Part shown: one piece after another, positions 15,172 through 25,158 of the stretch
Position numbering within the stretch: the stretch's first letter is position 1
Layout of the letters: the number at the start of each line of letters is the position of its first letter
Source: Hymenobacter sp. DG25A
GTDB taxonomy: Bacteria > Bacteroidota > Bacteroidia > Cytophagales > Hymenobacteraceae
Direction of reading: 5' to 3'
NCBI RefSeq assembly: GCF_001280305.1
Contig: NZ_CP012623.1
Coordinates: 62,001-126,000, forward strand
Length of the DNA: 64,000 nucleotides
The notes under the pieces: model-generated
What the model was told of the DNA's origin: nothing
What the model saw: only the letters and a program-made list of their open reading frames with translations
Database searches by the model: none
Made by a program: the position numbers and the translations under genes

Positions 15172-18100
15172 TTACAGCGTCCGTTTTACTTCCTGCTCTT
15201 CGAAGCCCTCAATGTTGTCGCCTTCGCGCAGGTCATTGAAGCCCTTAACCGAAATACCGCATTCGTAACCCTGACGTACTTCCGACACATCGTCTTTGTA
15301 GCGCTTGAGGTCCTGTACTTCGCCGGCGTACACCACAATACCATTGCGTACCACGCGGACTCTGGTTTTGCGGGTGAAGCTACCGTCCGTTACCATACAG
15401 CCGGCAATGGTGCCCACCTTGGTAATGTTGAACACCTGACGAACTTCGGCGTTGGCCACCACTACTTCTTTCACCGTTGGAGCCAGCATGCCTTCCATGG
15501 CATCCTTCACCTCATTGATGGCATTGTAGATGATAGAGTACAGACGAATATCGATCTGTTCCTGCTCAGCCAGCTTGCGGGCACTCTGCGAAGGACGAAC
15601 CTGGAAGCCAATGATGATGGCGTCGGAGGCAGAAGCCAGCAGAACGTCGCCTTCCGAAATGGCGCCCACACCCTTGTTGAGGATGTTTACGGCCACTTCC
15701 GGCGTGCTCAGCTTCAGCAGGGAGTCGGCCAGTGCTTCCACCGAGCCGTCCACGTCACCTTTCACAATAACGTTAAGCTCTTTGAACGAACCGATTGCCA
15801 GACGACGACCAATTTCATCCAGAGTAATGTGCTTCTTGGTGCGCAGGCTCTGCTCACGCGAGAGCTGCTGACGCTGCGTAGCCAGTTCGCGGGCTTCGCG
15901 CTCCGTCTCCATCACCTGAATCTTGTCGCCGGCCTGTGGAGCGCCGGTCAGACCAAGCACCTGTACCGGAGTAGCCGGGCCAGCTGACTTCATCTTCTTG
16001 CCGCGGTGGTCGGTCATGGCCTTTACGCGGCCGTAGTGCGGACCAGCCAGCACAATATCGCCCACGTTCATGGTACCGGTTTGCACCAGAATGGTGGTTA
16101 CGTAGCCACGGCCTTTGTCCAGCGAGGCTTCGATAACCGTACCAACGGCGTTGCGGTCGGGGTTTGCTTTCAGTTCGAGAATCTCGGCTTCCAGCAATAC
16201 CTTTTCCAGCAGGTCTTCAATACCCAGGCCGGTTTTGGCCGATACTTCCTGCGACTGGTACTTACCACCCCATTCTTCTACCAGGACGTTGATGGCCGAC
16301 AACTCCTCACGGACCTTATCGGGGTTGGCACCAGGCTTATCAATCTTATTGAGCGCAATAACGATGGGTACTCCGGCTGCCTGCGCGTGGTTGATGGCTT
16401 CCTTCGTCTGAGGCATCACCGAGTCATCGGCGGCTACCACAATGATGGCAATGTCCGTCACCTTGGCACCACGGGCACGCATAGCGGTAAACGCTTCGTG
16501 ACCCGGAGTATCCAGGAAGGTAACCCGCTTGCCGGAAGCCGTCATTACATCGTAGGCACCAATGTGCTGGGTAATACCACCGGCTTCGCCTTTGGCTACG
16601 CTGGCACTCCGGATATAGTCAAGCAACGACGTTTTACCGTGGTCAACGTGACCCATGATGGTTACGATAGGAGCCCGCGGCTGCAGGTCTTCTTCGTTGT
16701 CTTCGATACCGAGGTCGGTTTCCTCTTCCTCCGCCGACAGGAACTCTACGTCATAGCCGAACTCATCGGCAATAACCGTAATAGCTTCCGCGTCAAGGCG
16801 CTGGTTGATGGATACGAACATACCCATGGTGAGGCAGACCTTAATCACCTCGTTCACGGAAACGTTCATGAACGAAGCCAGGTCGTTGGCCGAGATAAAC
16901 TCGGTTACCTTCAGGATCTTGGCATCCAGCTCGTTTTGCTGGCGCATAGCTTCCCGATCCTCCGCTGCACCGGCCCGCTTGTCGCGGCGGTACTTAGCGC
17001 GGTTAGTCTGGTTGCCACCACGGCCGCCGCTGAGCTTCGCCAGCGTGGCTTTGATCTGCTCCTGAATCTGCTTGTCGTTCTGCTCCGGAGTAGCGGGCGT
17101 AACCGGGCGCTGGGCACCACCACCCTGGCCAGGACGCTGGCCAGCATGCATGGAACGCTGCACCGGGCGGCTGTTCTGATCCGGACGGCCTTGGCCGGGA
17201 CCCGGACGGTTGCCCTGCTGGGCACCACCCTGGGCGGCACCTTGCCCACCACCCTGGCCGGGCTGGCCGGTGCCGGGGGTAGGAATACGCTGACGCTTCT
17301 TCTTATTATCAGGAGCCAGGCCGCTTTTCCGAACATCGGAAGAAGCAACCGGGCGGGCACCGCGGCCACCCCGACGGGAGGAATCCGTAGGCAGCTCAAT
17401 CTTACCCAGAACCGTCAGGCCTTTCAGCTGGTCGGCTTTGGCTACAATGGTGCCGGCGGGTTCTTCCGGGGTAGGCGTGCCTGCTTCAGGCGCCGGCGCT
17501 GCGGCAGCCGGAACTTCCGGGGCCGGAGCAGCAGGCGCTGCCGGTGCCTGAACTACCGGAGCAGGAGCAGGCTTTGGGGCAGGCGCTACGGGAGCGGGGG
17601 CTGGTTCTACTTTGGGAGCAGGCGGCGTTACCGGCGCAGCGGCCACGGGGGCCGGAGCGGGCTCAGCTTTGGGTGCTGGCACTGGCTTTTCTTCTGCTTT
17701 TGGAGCAGGAGCGGGTACTGAAGCAGGTGCAGGTGCCGGGGCAGGCACCGCTGCTGCCGGAGCAGGCTTGAGCGGAACCGGGCGGCCTTTTGCATCCAGC
17801 TCAATTTTCCCCATCACCTTCAGGCCGGGTACTTTAGGAGCTTCCTCTTTAATAGCGGGGGCCGGGGCGAGTGCCGGGGCAGCTGCTACCGGAGCCGGAG
17901 CGGGGGCCGGGGTAACCGGCGCCGCTGGCTTGGGCTCTTCAGCAGGCTTGGCTGCGGGAGCCGGGGGCACCACCTCCGCTTTCGGAGCTGCGGGCTCCGG
18001 ACGCGGGTGTGCCTCCAGCTCACTCTGGCGCTTGGCCTGGCTGAGCTTGGCTGCCTCGATCTTATCCTGAGCCGATGACTCGAAGGCTTTGTTGAGCAGG

Positions 18101-18243
18101 ATAACCTGCTCCGCCGTCAACTTAGTCGTCGGTTTATTGTCGATCTGAATGCCTTTTTCCGCTAAAAAATCCACAATCGTGGACAATCCAACGTTCAGGT
18201 CTTTGGCCGCCTGATTCAGCCTCTTGGTTGCTGCTTCCGCCAT
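15172..18243 (-). CDS. infB: Translation initiation factor IF-2
   Basis: 1023 residues from ATG 18243 ([19 protein letters not shown]). IF-2 is the GTPase that brings fMet-tRNA to the 30S subunit and joins the 50S. The N-terminal IF2_N helices are followed by a very long Ala/Pro/Glu-rich linker (about 80-330) and a Gly/Arg/Gln-rich stretch (about 330-410). The G domain has [20 protein letters not shown] and NKIDKPG, and the C1/C2 tRNA-binding domains end [11 protein letters not shown]. The linker is on the long side. Third gene of rimP-nusA-infB, the conserved bacterial order, with its own terminator downstream. Confidence 0.98.
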   Translation of the reverse strand: MAEAATKRLNQAAKDLNVGLSTIVDFLAEKGIQIDNKPTTKLTAEQVILLNKAFESSAQDKIEAAKLSQAKRQSELEAHPRPEPAAPKAEVVPPAPAAKPAEEPKPAAPVTPAPAPAPVAAAPALAPAPAIKEEAPKVPGLKVMGKIELDAKGRPVPLKPAPAAAVPAPAPAPASVPAPAPKAEEKPVPAPKAEPAPAPVAAAPVTPPAPKVEPAPAPVAPAPKPAPAPVVQAPAAPAAPAPEVPAAAAPAPEAGTPTPEEPAGTIVAKADQLKGLTVLGKIELPTDSSRRGGRGARPVASSDVRKSGLAPDNKKKRQRIPTPGTGQPGQGGGQGAAQGGAQQGNRPGPGQGRPDQNSRPVQRSMHAGQRPGQGGGAQRPVTPATPEQNDKQIQEQIKATLAKLSGGRGGNQTNRAKYRRDKRAGAAEDREAMRQQNELDAKILKVTEFISANDLASFMNVSVNEVIKVCLTMGMFVSINQRLDAEAITVIADEFGYDVEFLSAEEEETDLGIEDNEEDLQPRAPIVTIMGHVDHGKTSLLDYIRSASVAKGEAGGITQHIGAYDVMTASGKRVTFLDTPGHEAFTAMRARGAKVTDIAIIVVAADDSVMPQTKEAINHAQAAGVPIVIALNKIDKPGANPDKVREELSAINVLVEEWGGKYQSQEVSAKTGLGIEDLLEKVLLEAEILELKANPDRNAVGTVIEASLDKGRGYVTTILVQTGTMNVGDIVLAGPHYGRVKAMTDHRGKKMKSAGPATPVQVLGLTGAPQAGDKIQVMETEREARELATQRQQLSREQSLRTKKHITLDEIGRRLAIGSFKELNVIVKGDVDGSVEALADSLLKLSTPEVAVNILNKGVGAISEGDVLLASASDAIIIGFQVRPSQSARKLAEQEQIDIRLYSIIYNAINEVKDAMEGMLAPTVKEVVVANAEVRQVFNITKVGTIAGCMVTDGSFTRKTRVRVVRNGIVVYAGEVQDLKRYKDDVSEVRQGYECGISVKGFNDLREGDNIEGFEEQEVKRTL

Positions 18244-18365
18244 TCTATGCTCGCGAACGATACTCTTATTCAGTTGCAAAGGTACTATATTAAATCTTGC
18301 CGAGCGGCGTTAAATCCAGCCGCGGGGCCCGATTTAACGCCTTTGCCGTACCGGCCGCCACGCAC

Positions 18366-19646
18366 TCATTGCGCGTCGCCGGTCTTGGGTTCTTCTTGTT
18401 CTTCTTCGTCTTCAAATTCCTGGCGAATCACGCGGAAGACTTCTTCCACCGTTTCTTCCTCCAGTTCCGTCCGACGAACCAGGTCTTCCTTGCTGACAGC
18501 CAATACGGCCCGGCCCGTGTCGAGGCCGATTTTTTTCAGCTCGGCAATTACCCAGTCTTCAATTTCATCCTGGAATTCATCAAGGGCAATGTCCTCTTCG
18601 TAGTCGCCGGCTTCCCGGAATACGTCGATTTCCATGCCCACCAGCCGCGAGGCCAGCTTGATGTTGGCACCACCACGGCCAATGGCCAGTGATACCTGGT
18701 CAGGTTTCAGGAACACCGAAACACGACCGGTTTGTTCGTTTATTTTCATTGAGCCGATTTTAGCCGGCGACAATGCACGCTGAATGTAGAGCTCGAGGTT
18801 ATCGGTGTAGTTGATGACATCGATGTTCTCGTTCTCCAGCTCACGCACCACGGCGTGGATACGGGAGCCTTTCATGCCTACGCAGGCACCCACCGGGTCG
18901 ATACGGTCATCGTAGCTTTCTACGGCTACTTTGGCTCGCTCGCCTGGCTCGCGCACAATGTTCTTGATGGTGATGAGGCCATCATAGATTTCGGGTACTT
19001 CCTGCTCAAACAACCGCTCCAGGAAGGCTGGCGCCGCGCGGGAGAGGATGATTTTGGGCGTGCCGTTGATGATTTCCACCCGGTGTACTACAGCGCGCAC
19101 AGTGTCGCCCTTACGGTACCGGTCCTTGGGAATCTGCTCTGATTTGGGCAGTACCAACTCGTTTTCGTCCTTGTCCAGGATCAGGGCCTCGCGGCTCCAC
19201 ACCTGGTATACTTCACCGGCAATGATTTCGCCTACCTGGTCCTTATAGGTCTGGTAGAGGTTATCCCGCTCCAGGTCCTTCACGCGCTGAATCAGCGTTT
19301 GGCGGGCCATGAGCACGGCACGACGGCCGAAATCTTCCAGCTTAACTTCTTCCGCAACCTGTTCGCCTACTTCAAAGTCGGCCTCAATCTTCTGGGCCTC
19401 CGCCAGCGGAATCTTGTCGAAATCCCAGATATCCTCTGAGTTATCGTCCACAATTTCGCGGTTGCGCCAGATTTCAAGGTCGCCCTTGTCCACGTTGATG
19501 ATGACGTCGAAGTTCTCATCAGTCGTGTACTTTTTGCGAATCATCGTCCGGAACACGTCTTCCAGGATGCTCATCATCGTGGGACGGTCGATGTTCTTAG
19601 ACCGGGCGAACTCGGCGAAAGATTCGATCAGAACGTGGCTGTTCAT
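18366..19646 (-). CDS. nusA: Transcription termination/antitermination factor NusA
   Basis: 426 residues. NusA binds RNA polymerase and modulates pausing, termination and antitermination. The N-terminal polymerase-binding domain (SFAEFARSKNIDRPTMMSIL) is followed by an S1 domain (about 135-200) and two KH domains with GACVGMKGSRIHAVVRELENE and AIGRGGANIKLASRLVG. The C-terminus is a short acidic tail (RQEFEDEEEQEEPKTG), without the AR repeats of the E. coli protein. Second gene of the rimP-nusA-infB operon; NusA often regulates this operon in other bacteria. Confidence 0.98.
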   Translation of the reverse strand: MNSHVLIESFAEFARSKNIDRPTMMSILEDVFRTMIRKKYTTDENFDVIINVDKGDLEIWRNREIVDDNSEDIWDFDKIPLAEAQKIEADFEVGEQVAEEVKLEDFGRRAVLMARQTLIQRVKDLERDNLYQTYKDQVGEIIAGEVYQVWSREALILDKDENELVLPKSEQIPKDRYRKGDTVRAVVHRVEIINGTPKIILSRAAPAFLERLFEQEVPEIYDGLITIKNIVREPGERAKVAVESYDDRIDPVGACVGMKGSRIHAVVRELENENIDVINYTDNLELYIQRALSPAKIGSMKINEQTGRVSVFLKPDQVSLAIGRGGANIKLASRLVGMEIDVFREAGDYEEDIALDEFQDEIEDWVIAELKKIGLDTGRAVLAVSKEDLVRRTELEEETVEEVFRVIRQEFEDEEEQEEPKTGDAQ

Positions 19647-19772
19647 ATTTTTTGAGCTTTTGACTGTGCGCTGCGGGCCGTTGGCTTACGTTGGGAAATT
19701 AGCCAGCAGACGAGACAGATGAAAGGTGAGCAGAACGAAAAAGCAAATGACCGGGGGCCATTCGCTAGTAAG

Positions 19773-20243
19773 TTATTTAAAAGAAATGACGACCCGGGCT
19801 TCCTTTATATCCGTGAACGGAATGGAAACGGCGGGCAATACTTTCTTTTTGGTTTTCTCTTTAATGACTTCGGCCAGCTGAATGCCTTCGGCTTCAATGG
19901 CTTCCAGCGTACCGGTTTTTTCGGTGCCGTCGGCCAGCTTCAGATTCAGGTCGCGGCCAACGTGGCGGGTGTACTGGCGTGGGTCGAGGAGGGGTTGGTC
20001 GGCGCCGGGGGAGGTGACTTCCAGCGTGTAGCTGGCTTCTTCTCCGTAGGCTTCATCAATGCGGTGGGCCAGCCGGCGGCTGACTTTCGCGCATTCATCA
20101 ATGCCCAATCCCTGCTCTCCGTCCAGAATAACCGTCACTTTGGGGCGGATAGCATCTGAAATAGTCAGGCCGACCACGAACAGCTCTGTGCCAGGCAGGC
20201 TGTCCTGTAGCATTTCGGCAATTCGTTCACGGTCAAATCTCAT
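19773..20243 (-). CDS. rimP: Ribosome maturation factor RimP
   Basis: 156 residues, the usual RimP length. RimP acts in late 30S assembly. Visible are the N-terminal alpha/beta domain (FVVGLTISDAIRPKVTVILDGEQGLGIDECAKVSRRLAHRID), the conserved LEVTSPGADQPLLDPRQYTRHVGRDL core, and the C-terminal SH3-like domain (KTGTLEAIEAEGIQLAEV). First gene of the rimP-nusA-infB operon, driven by a strong promoter with an attenuator-like hairpin in the leader. Confidence 0.95.
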   Translation of the reverse strand: MRFDRERIAEMLQDSLPGTELFVVGLTISDAIRPKVTVILDGEQGLGIDECAKVSRRLAHRIDEAYGEEASYTLEVTSPGADQPLLDPRQYTRHVGRDLNLKLADGTEKTGTLEAIEAEGIQLAEVIKEKTKKKVLPAVSIPFTDIKEARVVISFK

Positions 20244-20270
20244 ACGGCTGAACCTGGGGGATAAAAGAAA

Positions 20271-20291
20271 GAGGGGACTGCACGTCCCCTC
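20271..20291 (-). promoter_or_regulatory. Attenuator-like hairpin in the rimP-nusA-infB leader
   Basis: Perfect 8-bp GC-rich stem GAGGGGAC (20271-20278)/GTCCCCTC (20284-20291) with a 5-nt loop. On the minus strand it is followed by TTTCTTTTAT, as in an intrinsic terminator, yet it lies before the rimP ATG and after the promoter. Confidence 0.6.
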
Positions 20292-20315
20292 CTCTTAACT
20301 TGTAGTTTGCAGGTG

Positions 20316-20346
20316 CAAAGATAGGATATATTCTACCTAAATGCAA
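20316..20346 (-). promoter_or_regulatory. Promoter of the rimP-nusA-infB operon
   Basis: Minus strand TTG (20346-20344), 20 nt, TATCTTTG (20323-20316): a full match to the Bacteroidota promoter, about 70 nt before the rimP start. Confidence 0.8.
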
Positions 20347-20367
20347 TACCCGTTCTGGGATAGGCGC

Positions 20368-23300
20368 TTAGCGGCGCACCTCCAGCCACCCTTTGTACTG
20401 CTTGCCGTCGGTATCGCGCAGCAGGAAATAATAGACGCCATCGGCGAGCTTGTCGCCGGTCCAGTCATTATGGTAGTCGGGGGTGCTGTACACCTCATTG
20501 CCCCAGCGGGAGAATATTTTGAGGGAAACCGGCAGGCAGGTGAAGTGCTGCACAAAGGTGTCGTTGCGCTTGTCGTTGTTGGGGGTGAAGATGTTGGGCA
20601 CATTGGCTTCGCCTACCTCCACGGTCAGAAAGCGGGTTTCTACCTGACAGTTGGCGGTGTAATAAGCGCTGGAGCTGACGGAGTAAGAACCCGGCGTGGT
20701 ATAAACGTGGGTGGGATTAGCCTCGGTGCTATGCGGGCTGCCATCCCCAAAGTCCCAGTCGTAGCTGCTGGCGTAGCGGGAAGGCGAAACGAAGTGAACT
20801 GTTAGCGGGGCCAGGCCAGTTTTGCCGGGGTAAGCCGGGCATTCGGGCAGGGGTAAAGGCTCCGACTGCGTGTTCAGTGGGGCCATTACCACCCGGCGGA
20901 CATCAAACTGGCTGCAGCCGTTTTCTATCTGATAAGTATAGGTGAGGCGAATGAGCTGCGCCGTATCAGCGGCAGCCGGGGGCGTAAACATTCCTTCGGG
21001 TGTAACGCCAGTACCACTCCAGATACCGCCGGCCGGGCTAGCCCCCAGCAGCTGATAAGGTAAGTTCTGAAAGCTGCACAGGGCGGTATCCCGGCCGGCC
21101 TCTACCACGGGCGGGGCCTGTATCATCACAGTGCGGGTTGCCTGCCCGCACTGACCGGGCGGCAGGGTATATGTAATGGTGTGCGTGCCCGGCCCCGCAG
21201 CTACAGGGTTAAACTGATTGCCGGTAACGCCCTTACCCGAAAAAGTGCCCCCGGCCGGCGTGGCTGTAAGCGTGATGGCCGCTTGGTTGGTGCAGAGCAT
21301 GGGCGCCAGCGGAAAGTCAACGGTCTGTACCGGATTCACGGTAAGGCTCAAGACGCTAGTGGTCACGCAGACTCCTGTGGAAGCTACGGAGTACGTGAGT
21401 TTTTGCTCCCCTACCAAAGCAGCGGCGGGCGTGAAGAGGTAGCTACCGTTAGCTTGTAGAGTTACGCCGGGGCCCGTCCAGGTACCACCAGCCGGGCTGC
21501 CGCCCAGCACAAAGGCCGCATCATCGGCGCACACTATTCTGGCGGGACCCGCCTGGGCAAACCGCAGCCCGAAGTCAATTTTAAACGCCGCGTTATTGCA
21601 GTTGCGGCTGTTGTTGCGGGTAGAATACGTGTTGGCGCCGGGCGGCACCGGAAAGCCGGAGGTGCCACCACAGCCGCCGCATACGGCCTGGTACACCACG
21701 CCGCGTTTATCAAAGCGGCTGGTGCCGCCGTCTACATGCTCACCGCGCCCCCCATTTTCGCCGAAGAAAGTAGCATACTCTACGCTTTGCGCGCCGGCTC
21801 CAAACTGAATCAGGTAGAAATCGGAGCCATCCGTGGTGGTCTGGATGGCATTGGATGTTACCGGCAGGCCATCGGTAGAGCCGCCGGTATAGGCCTGGTT
21901 GACCCGGCCGCCCCAGCCGCAGGCATAAATCCGCTCACAGGCATCTACCAGGAAAGCCGTCAACGATACATCCACCCCATTGCGGCCGCTGCCGAAAACG
22001 ACGGAGTACACGCGTGTGGCCAGCTTCGGATCCATCTTCTGAATAAACTGTCCGCCGCGGCGCTTATTGTTGTCGTACAGACCGGATGTTACGGGATAGG
22101 TGCCGAACGTTTGCCCCAACAGATACACATTGTCCAGCTCATCCAGCTGCAGAAAATAAGCCTGGTCATACTGCGCGGTGCCCAGGTAAGAGGCCTGTTC
22201 CAGGCGCGTGCCATTAGCACTGATGTGCGCCACAAACCCATCGGCATTGCCGGCCTTCCCGGGCTGGTAGGAGCCGGTGGTGGTAGGAAAGTCGGTGCTG
22301 TTGGTACCGCCGGCCAGGTAAACGGAGCCATCGGTGGCCAGCTGAATGGAGTAGGCCGCATCGGCCCCACGCCCGCCCAGGTAGCTTGACCACAGTAGGG
22401 TGCTCAGGTCGGCGGGGAGCTTGGCCACCACGGCGTCGCTGGCGCCCCCACCGTAGGTGCGGCCCAAGCCATTGCGCACCGGAAAATCGGTACTGATGGT
22501 GTTGGTGGTGAGGTATACGTTATCGGCGGCATCCACCGTAATATCACCCCGGAAGGCGTCTCCGTAGTTTCGGGATAGATAATCATCCCCTGATTGATCG
22601 GTATTCAAACCGTCGTTGCCGGTGCCGCCCAGAAAAGTGGAGGCGACCAGTTGGCTGCCATCAGTAGATAAGGTGCTGATAAACAAATCGGCACCATTCG
22701 TATAGTTAGAGCCGCTGAGAGGCACGATTGGTGCGCCACCGTTAAACTTCCGGTCGAAAGCGGTAGTGCTGGTCGGAAAGTCAGGGGAAGAGGTAGTACC
22801 CAGAATCAGCAGCTCGCCCTTGGAGTTGACAACCAGACTATGGGGTGTTTCTACGCCGCTGCCGCCCAGAAACGTGGCATACAGGCGGGCAGCCGGCCCG
22901 TTGACGGTGGTATTATATTTAATGATGGCAACATCAATCACCTGATTGAAGCTTACATCGAATGCCCCCGGCGAAACCGGATAGCCCGGCCCAAACGCCG
23001 TGCCGCCGGAATACAGGTGGCCTTCCTCATCATAAGTTGCCGTATTGCCCCAGTTATCATCGGTAGCGCCGGTGAAGGAGGAAAAGATAACCGTGGGGTC
23101 AATAACGAGCGGGTATTTCCGCTGATAGCCCTGGGGCAGCCGGAACGATACTTCCTTGCCGCGCAGCACAAAGGCGCAGGCCACGGGCACGCGGCGGCCA
23201 TTAATATCCTGCCAGGCCCGGGGAGCAGTTTCCGTTACCTGGCCCACGGAGGTGCGCACTACCAGCACGCCTTCCTGCAGCGTGAGGCTTTCCTGCCCTT

Positions 23301-23853
23301 CGTAGCGCAGCCGAATGGCATCGGGCTTGCCGCCCGGCGCCACCAGAAAATCGTATTCCAGCTGCCCGCCTATGTTTTCATAGAGCTGTACATCGGTATT
23401 AGGGTATACTTTTTCATAGCGCAGCTGGCGGAAGCCGCGCACGTTCCGGGCCCAATGGTGGGAATCCTGCCCAAGAAAATAATTGCGTGTGCCCTCCGTG
23501 GGCTCCCGGGAGCTGATCTGAGCCGCCGCCCGCCCGCCTACAAACGAGACGGTATAGGCGTGGCCGCGGAGCCGCTCCGGGGGAATGGTGGTGGTTTTGC
23601 TGCGGCCGTCGTGGTGGTTGTGCGCACTTAAGTCTTCGAGTGAGTACAGCGTGTAGGTAAAGCCGGTGGGCCGGAGGAACAGGCGCCCGCCCGGAATATC
23701 AGCGGCAAAGCGTACGGGCTCCGGCCACTGCCCGCGGTTTTCCACAAACTCTAAGCTGCGCGTAGTGGGAGCAGCAGCGTAGCCAGACTGCCCTTTGCCT
23801 ATCAACAATGAAATAATGCCCAGAAACAGGCAATAGCAGGCCCTTCGATTCAT
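20368..23853 (-). CDS. Large T9SS type B protein with SBBP propeller and PKD domain
   Basis: About 1161 residues from ATG 23853 (MNRRACYCLFLGIISLLIG); an upstream in-frame start at 23919 puts 22 residues before the signal peptide. The N-terminal domain FVENRGQWPEPVRFAADIPGG is the DUF7948 type. SBBP-type beta-propeller repeats follow (about 280-700; 'STFLGG.g.D' units), then Ig-like PT repeats, a PKD domain (SSYDWDFGDGSPH) and a C-terminal type B sorting domain (NIFTPNNDKRNDTF, FSRWGNEVYST, DGVYYFLLRD). Type B domains route proteins through the type IX system to the cell surface or medium. Function of the cargo is unknown; similar proteins are common surface antigens in gliding Bacteroidota. 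Confidence 0.9.
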   Translation of the reverse strand: MNRRACYCLFLGIISLLIGKGQSGYAAAPTTRSLEFVENRGQWPEPVRFAADIPGGRLFLRPTGFTYTLYSLEDLSAHNHHDGRSKTTTIPPERLRGHAYTVSFVGGRAAAQISSREPTEGTRNYFLGQDSHHWARNVRGFRQLRYEKVYPNTDVQLYENIGGQLEYDFLVAPGGKPDAIRLRYEGQESLTLQEGVLVVRTSVGQVTETAPRAWQDINGRRVPVACAFVLRGKEVSFRLPQGYQRKYPLVIDPTVIFSSFTGATDDNWGNTATYDEEGHLYSGGTAFGPGYPVSPGAFDVSFNQVIDVAIIKYNTTVNGPAARLYATFLGGSGVETPHSLVVNSKGELLILGTTSSPDFPTSTTAFDRKFNGGAPIVPLSGSNYTNGADLFISTLSTDGSQLVASTFLGGTGNDGLNTDQSGDDYLSRNYGDAFRGDITVDAADNVYLTTNTISTDFPVRNGLGRTYGGGASDAVVAKLPADLSTLLWSSYLGGRGADAAYSIQLATDGSVYLAGGTNSTDFPTTTGSYQPGKAGNADGFVAHISANGTRLEQASYLGTAQYDQAYFLQLDELDNVYLLGQTFGTYPVTSGLYDNNKRRGGQFIQKMDPKLATRVYSVVFGSGRNGVDVSLTAFLVDACERIYACGWGGRVNQAYTGGSTDGLPVTSNAIQTTTDGSDFYLIQFGAGAQSVEYATFFGENGGRGEHVDGGTSRFDKRGVVYQAVCGGCGGTSGFPVPPGANTYSTRNNSRNCNNAAFKIDFGLRFAQAGPARIVCADDAAFVLGGSPAGGTWTGPGVTLQANGSYLFTPAAALVGEQKLTYSVASTGVCVTTSVLSLTVNPVQTVDFPLAPMLCTNQAAITLTATPAGGTFSGKGVTGNQFNPVAAGPGTHTITYTLPPGQCGQATRTVMIQAPPVVEAGRDTALCSFQNLPYQLLGASPAGGIWSGTGVTPEGMFTPPAAADTAQLIRLTYTYQIENGCSQFDVRRVVMAPLNTQSEPLPLPECPAYPGKTGLAPLTVHFVSPSRYASSYDWDFGDGSPHSTEANPTHVYTTPGSYSVSSSAYYTANCQVETRFLTVEVGEANVPNIFTPNNDKRNDTFVQHFTCLPVSLKIFSRWGNEVYSTPDYHNDWTGDKLADGVYYFLLRDTDGKQYKGWLEVRR

Positions 23854-23912
23854 AATTAAGATAACAAGCGAAAATATGACCCTGAAATATAGTCTAAAGT
23901 AGGCACGGATTA

Positions 23913-25097
23913 ATGCCATCCGCAGCTAAACAAGCAGGATGTCGTAATTTGCCGGCGTCTTTCTTTGTAACTGTGCGACGTTCCTTTGCTTTTAAATGCA
24001 CCCTGCTGGTGTTGGGATGGGTGTTGGTAGCCATTGCGGCGCTGCAGGTGCCGGCGCATCAGTTCTGGCCCGCCGCCTTTCTGGGGCTTTCTTTACCGGT
24101 AGCGCTCCTACTCACGGGCGTGCTGGCTGTGTACTGGCTGCTGCGCAACTGGCGGGTGGCTTTGCTGCCCATTCTGCTGCTGGTGCTGATGTGGCCCCAT
24201 GTGCAGCGGGGCTTTGCTCTGCATCCGTTGTATCTGGTGCCTACGGGCGAGAAGGCCGCCGGCCAACAAGTACAGCTGCTGAGTGCCAACGTGCGCATTT
24301 TTAATGTGTATGCGCAGCTGCGGGACAAGAATTTTTCGTCTTCCCGCCACTTAATTAAATGGCTGGCCGAGCAACCGGCGGACGTAATCTGCCTGCAGGA
24401 ATTCTATAACGAACCGCACACAACCCGGGCAAATAAAGACGTGTTTCAGTCAGTACAGCGCATTGGGCCTGATGCGCACCGCACGCCCTTTGTGTCCGTT
24501 ACGCTGCGGAATGCCATTGGGGCGGAGTTCGGGCTGGCTATCTTCTCGCGCTTTCCTATTGTAAACCGGGGCACTATCAACTTTGGTAAGCTCACGCAGA
24601 ATCACGCCATGTTTGCTGATCTGCGCCTGCCCGGTGGCGATACCATCCGGGTGTATAACGCCCACCTGCAAAGCATGAGCATGGATGAGCGTGACATCGT
24701 GGACAGTTATTCCAGTAAGGACGGGCTGAAAGCGAAAGGCGTGGGGCTGCTGCGCCGGTTTAAGCGCGGGCTGGTAGCGCGCAGCCGGCAGGTAGATGAG
24801 CTGGTGCAGCACATGGCCCAGTGCCGCTACCCCATTCTTTTTTGCGCTGATTTAAACGACCTACCCTACAGCTATACCTACGACCAGCTGGCCGACCACC
24901 TGCAGAATGCCCATGCCACCATCGGTAACGGGATAGGGGCCACCTACAACGGCCGCCTGCCTTTCCTGCGCATCGACCAGCAGTTTGCCGGCCCGCAATG
25001 GGCCATTGACGACTTTGGCGTGCACTACGAAATTCCGTATTCTGACCACTTTCCCCTCACCGGCACGTATCGGTTGAAAACCAAGACGAAAGACTGA
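23913..25097 (+). CDS. Membrane-anchored endonuclease/exonuclease/phosphatase family protein
   Basis: 394 residues. Two or three hydrophobic helices (about 28-95) precede an EEP fold (about 115-390). Catalytic motifs: SANVRIFN (Asn), VICLQEFYN (metal-binding Glu), HLQSMSM after a strand, CADLNDLPYS (Asp/Asn) and a final YSDHFPLTGTY (Asp-His). This is the DNase I/sphingomyelinase-like superfamily; hydrolysis of a phosphodiester outside the cytoplasm is likely. Nucleic acid versus lipid substrate cannot be told. Transcribed divergently from the T9SS gene. Confidence 0.88.
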   Translation: MPSAAKQAGCRNLPASFFVTVRRSFAFKCTLLVLGWVLVAIAALQVPAHQFWPAAFLGLSLPVALLLTGVLAVYWLLRNWRVALLPILLLVLMWPHVQRGFALHPLYLVPTGEKAAGQQVQLLSANVRIFNVYAQLRDKNFSSSRHLIKWLAEQPADVICLQEFYNEPHTTRANKDVFQSVQRIGPDAHRTPFVSVTLRNAIGAEFGLAIFSRFPIVNRGTINFGKLTQNHAMFADLRLPGGDTIRVYNAHLQSMSMDERDIVDSYSSKDGLKAKGVGLLRRFKRGLVARSRQVDELVQHMAQCRYPILFCADLNDLPYSYTYDQLADHLQNAHATIGNGIGATYNGRLPFLRIDQQFAGPQWAIDDFGVHYEIPYSDHFPLTGTYRLKTKTKD

Positions 25098-25146
25098 GAT
25101 AAGAAGGTGCCTGCCCGCATCATTCCTCATTCTTCATTGCCAATGA

Positions 25147-25154
25147 TATCTTTG
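25147..25154 (+). promoter_or_regulatory. Possible -7 box directly upstream of cysS
   Basis: TATCTTTG lies only 4 nt before the cysS ATG. If used, the transcript would be leaderless. No TTG is at the -33 distance, so the match may be chance. Confidence 0.25.
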
Positions 25155-25158
25155 CCGG

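Noticed and set aside
16006..17721. 571-codon open frame on the plus strand opposite infB
   Set aside because: Shadow of the GC-rich infB frame. The opposite frame has all infB domains intact, and this one has low-complexity Arg/Gly/Ala composition with no domain.
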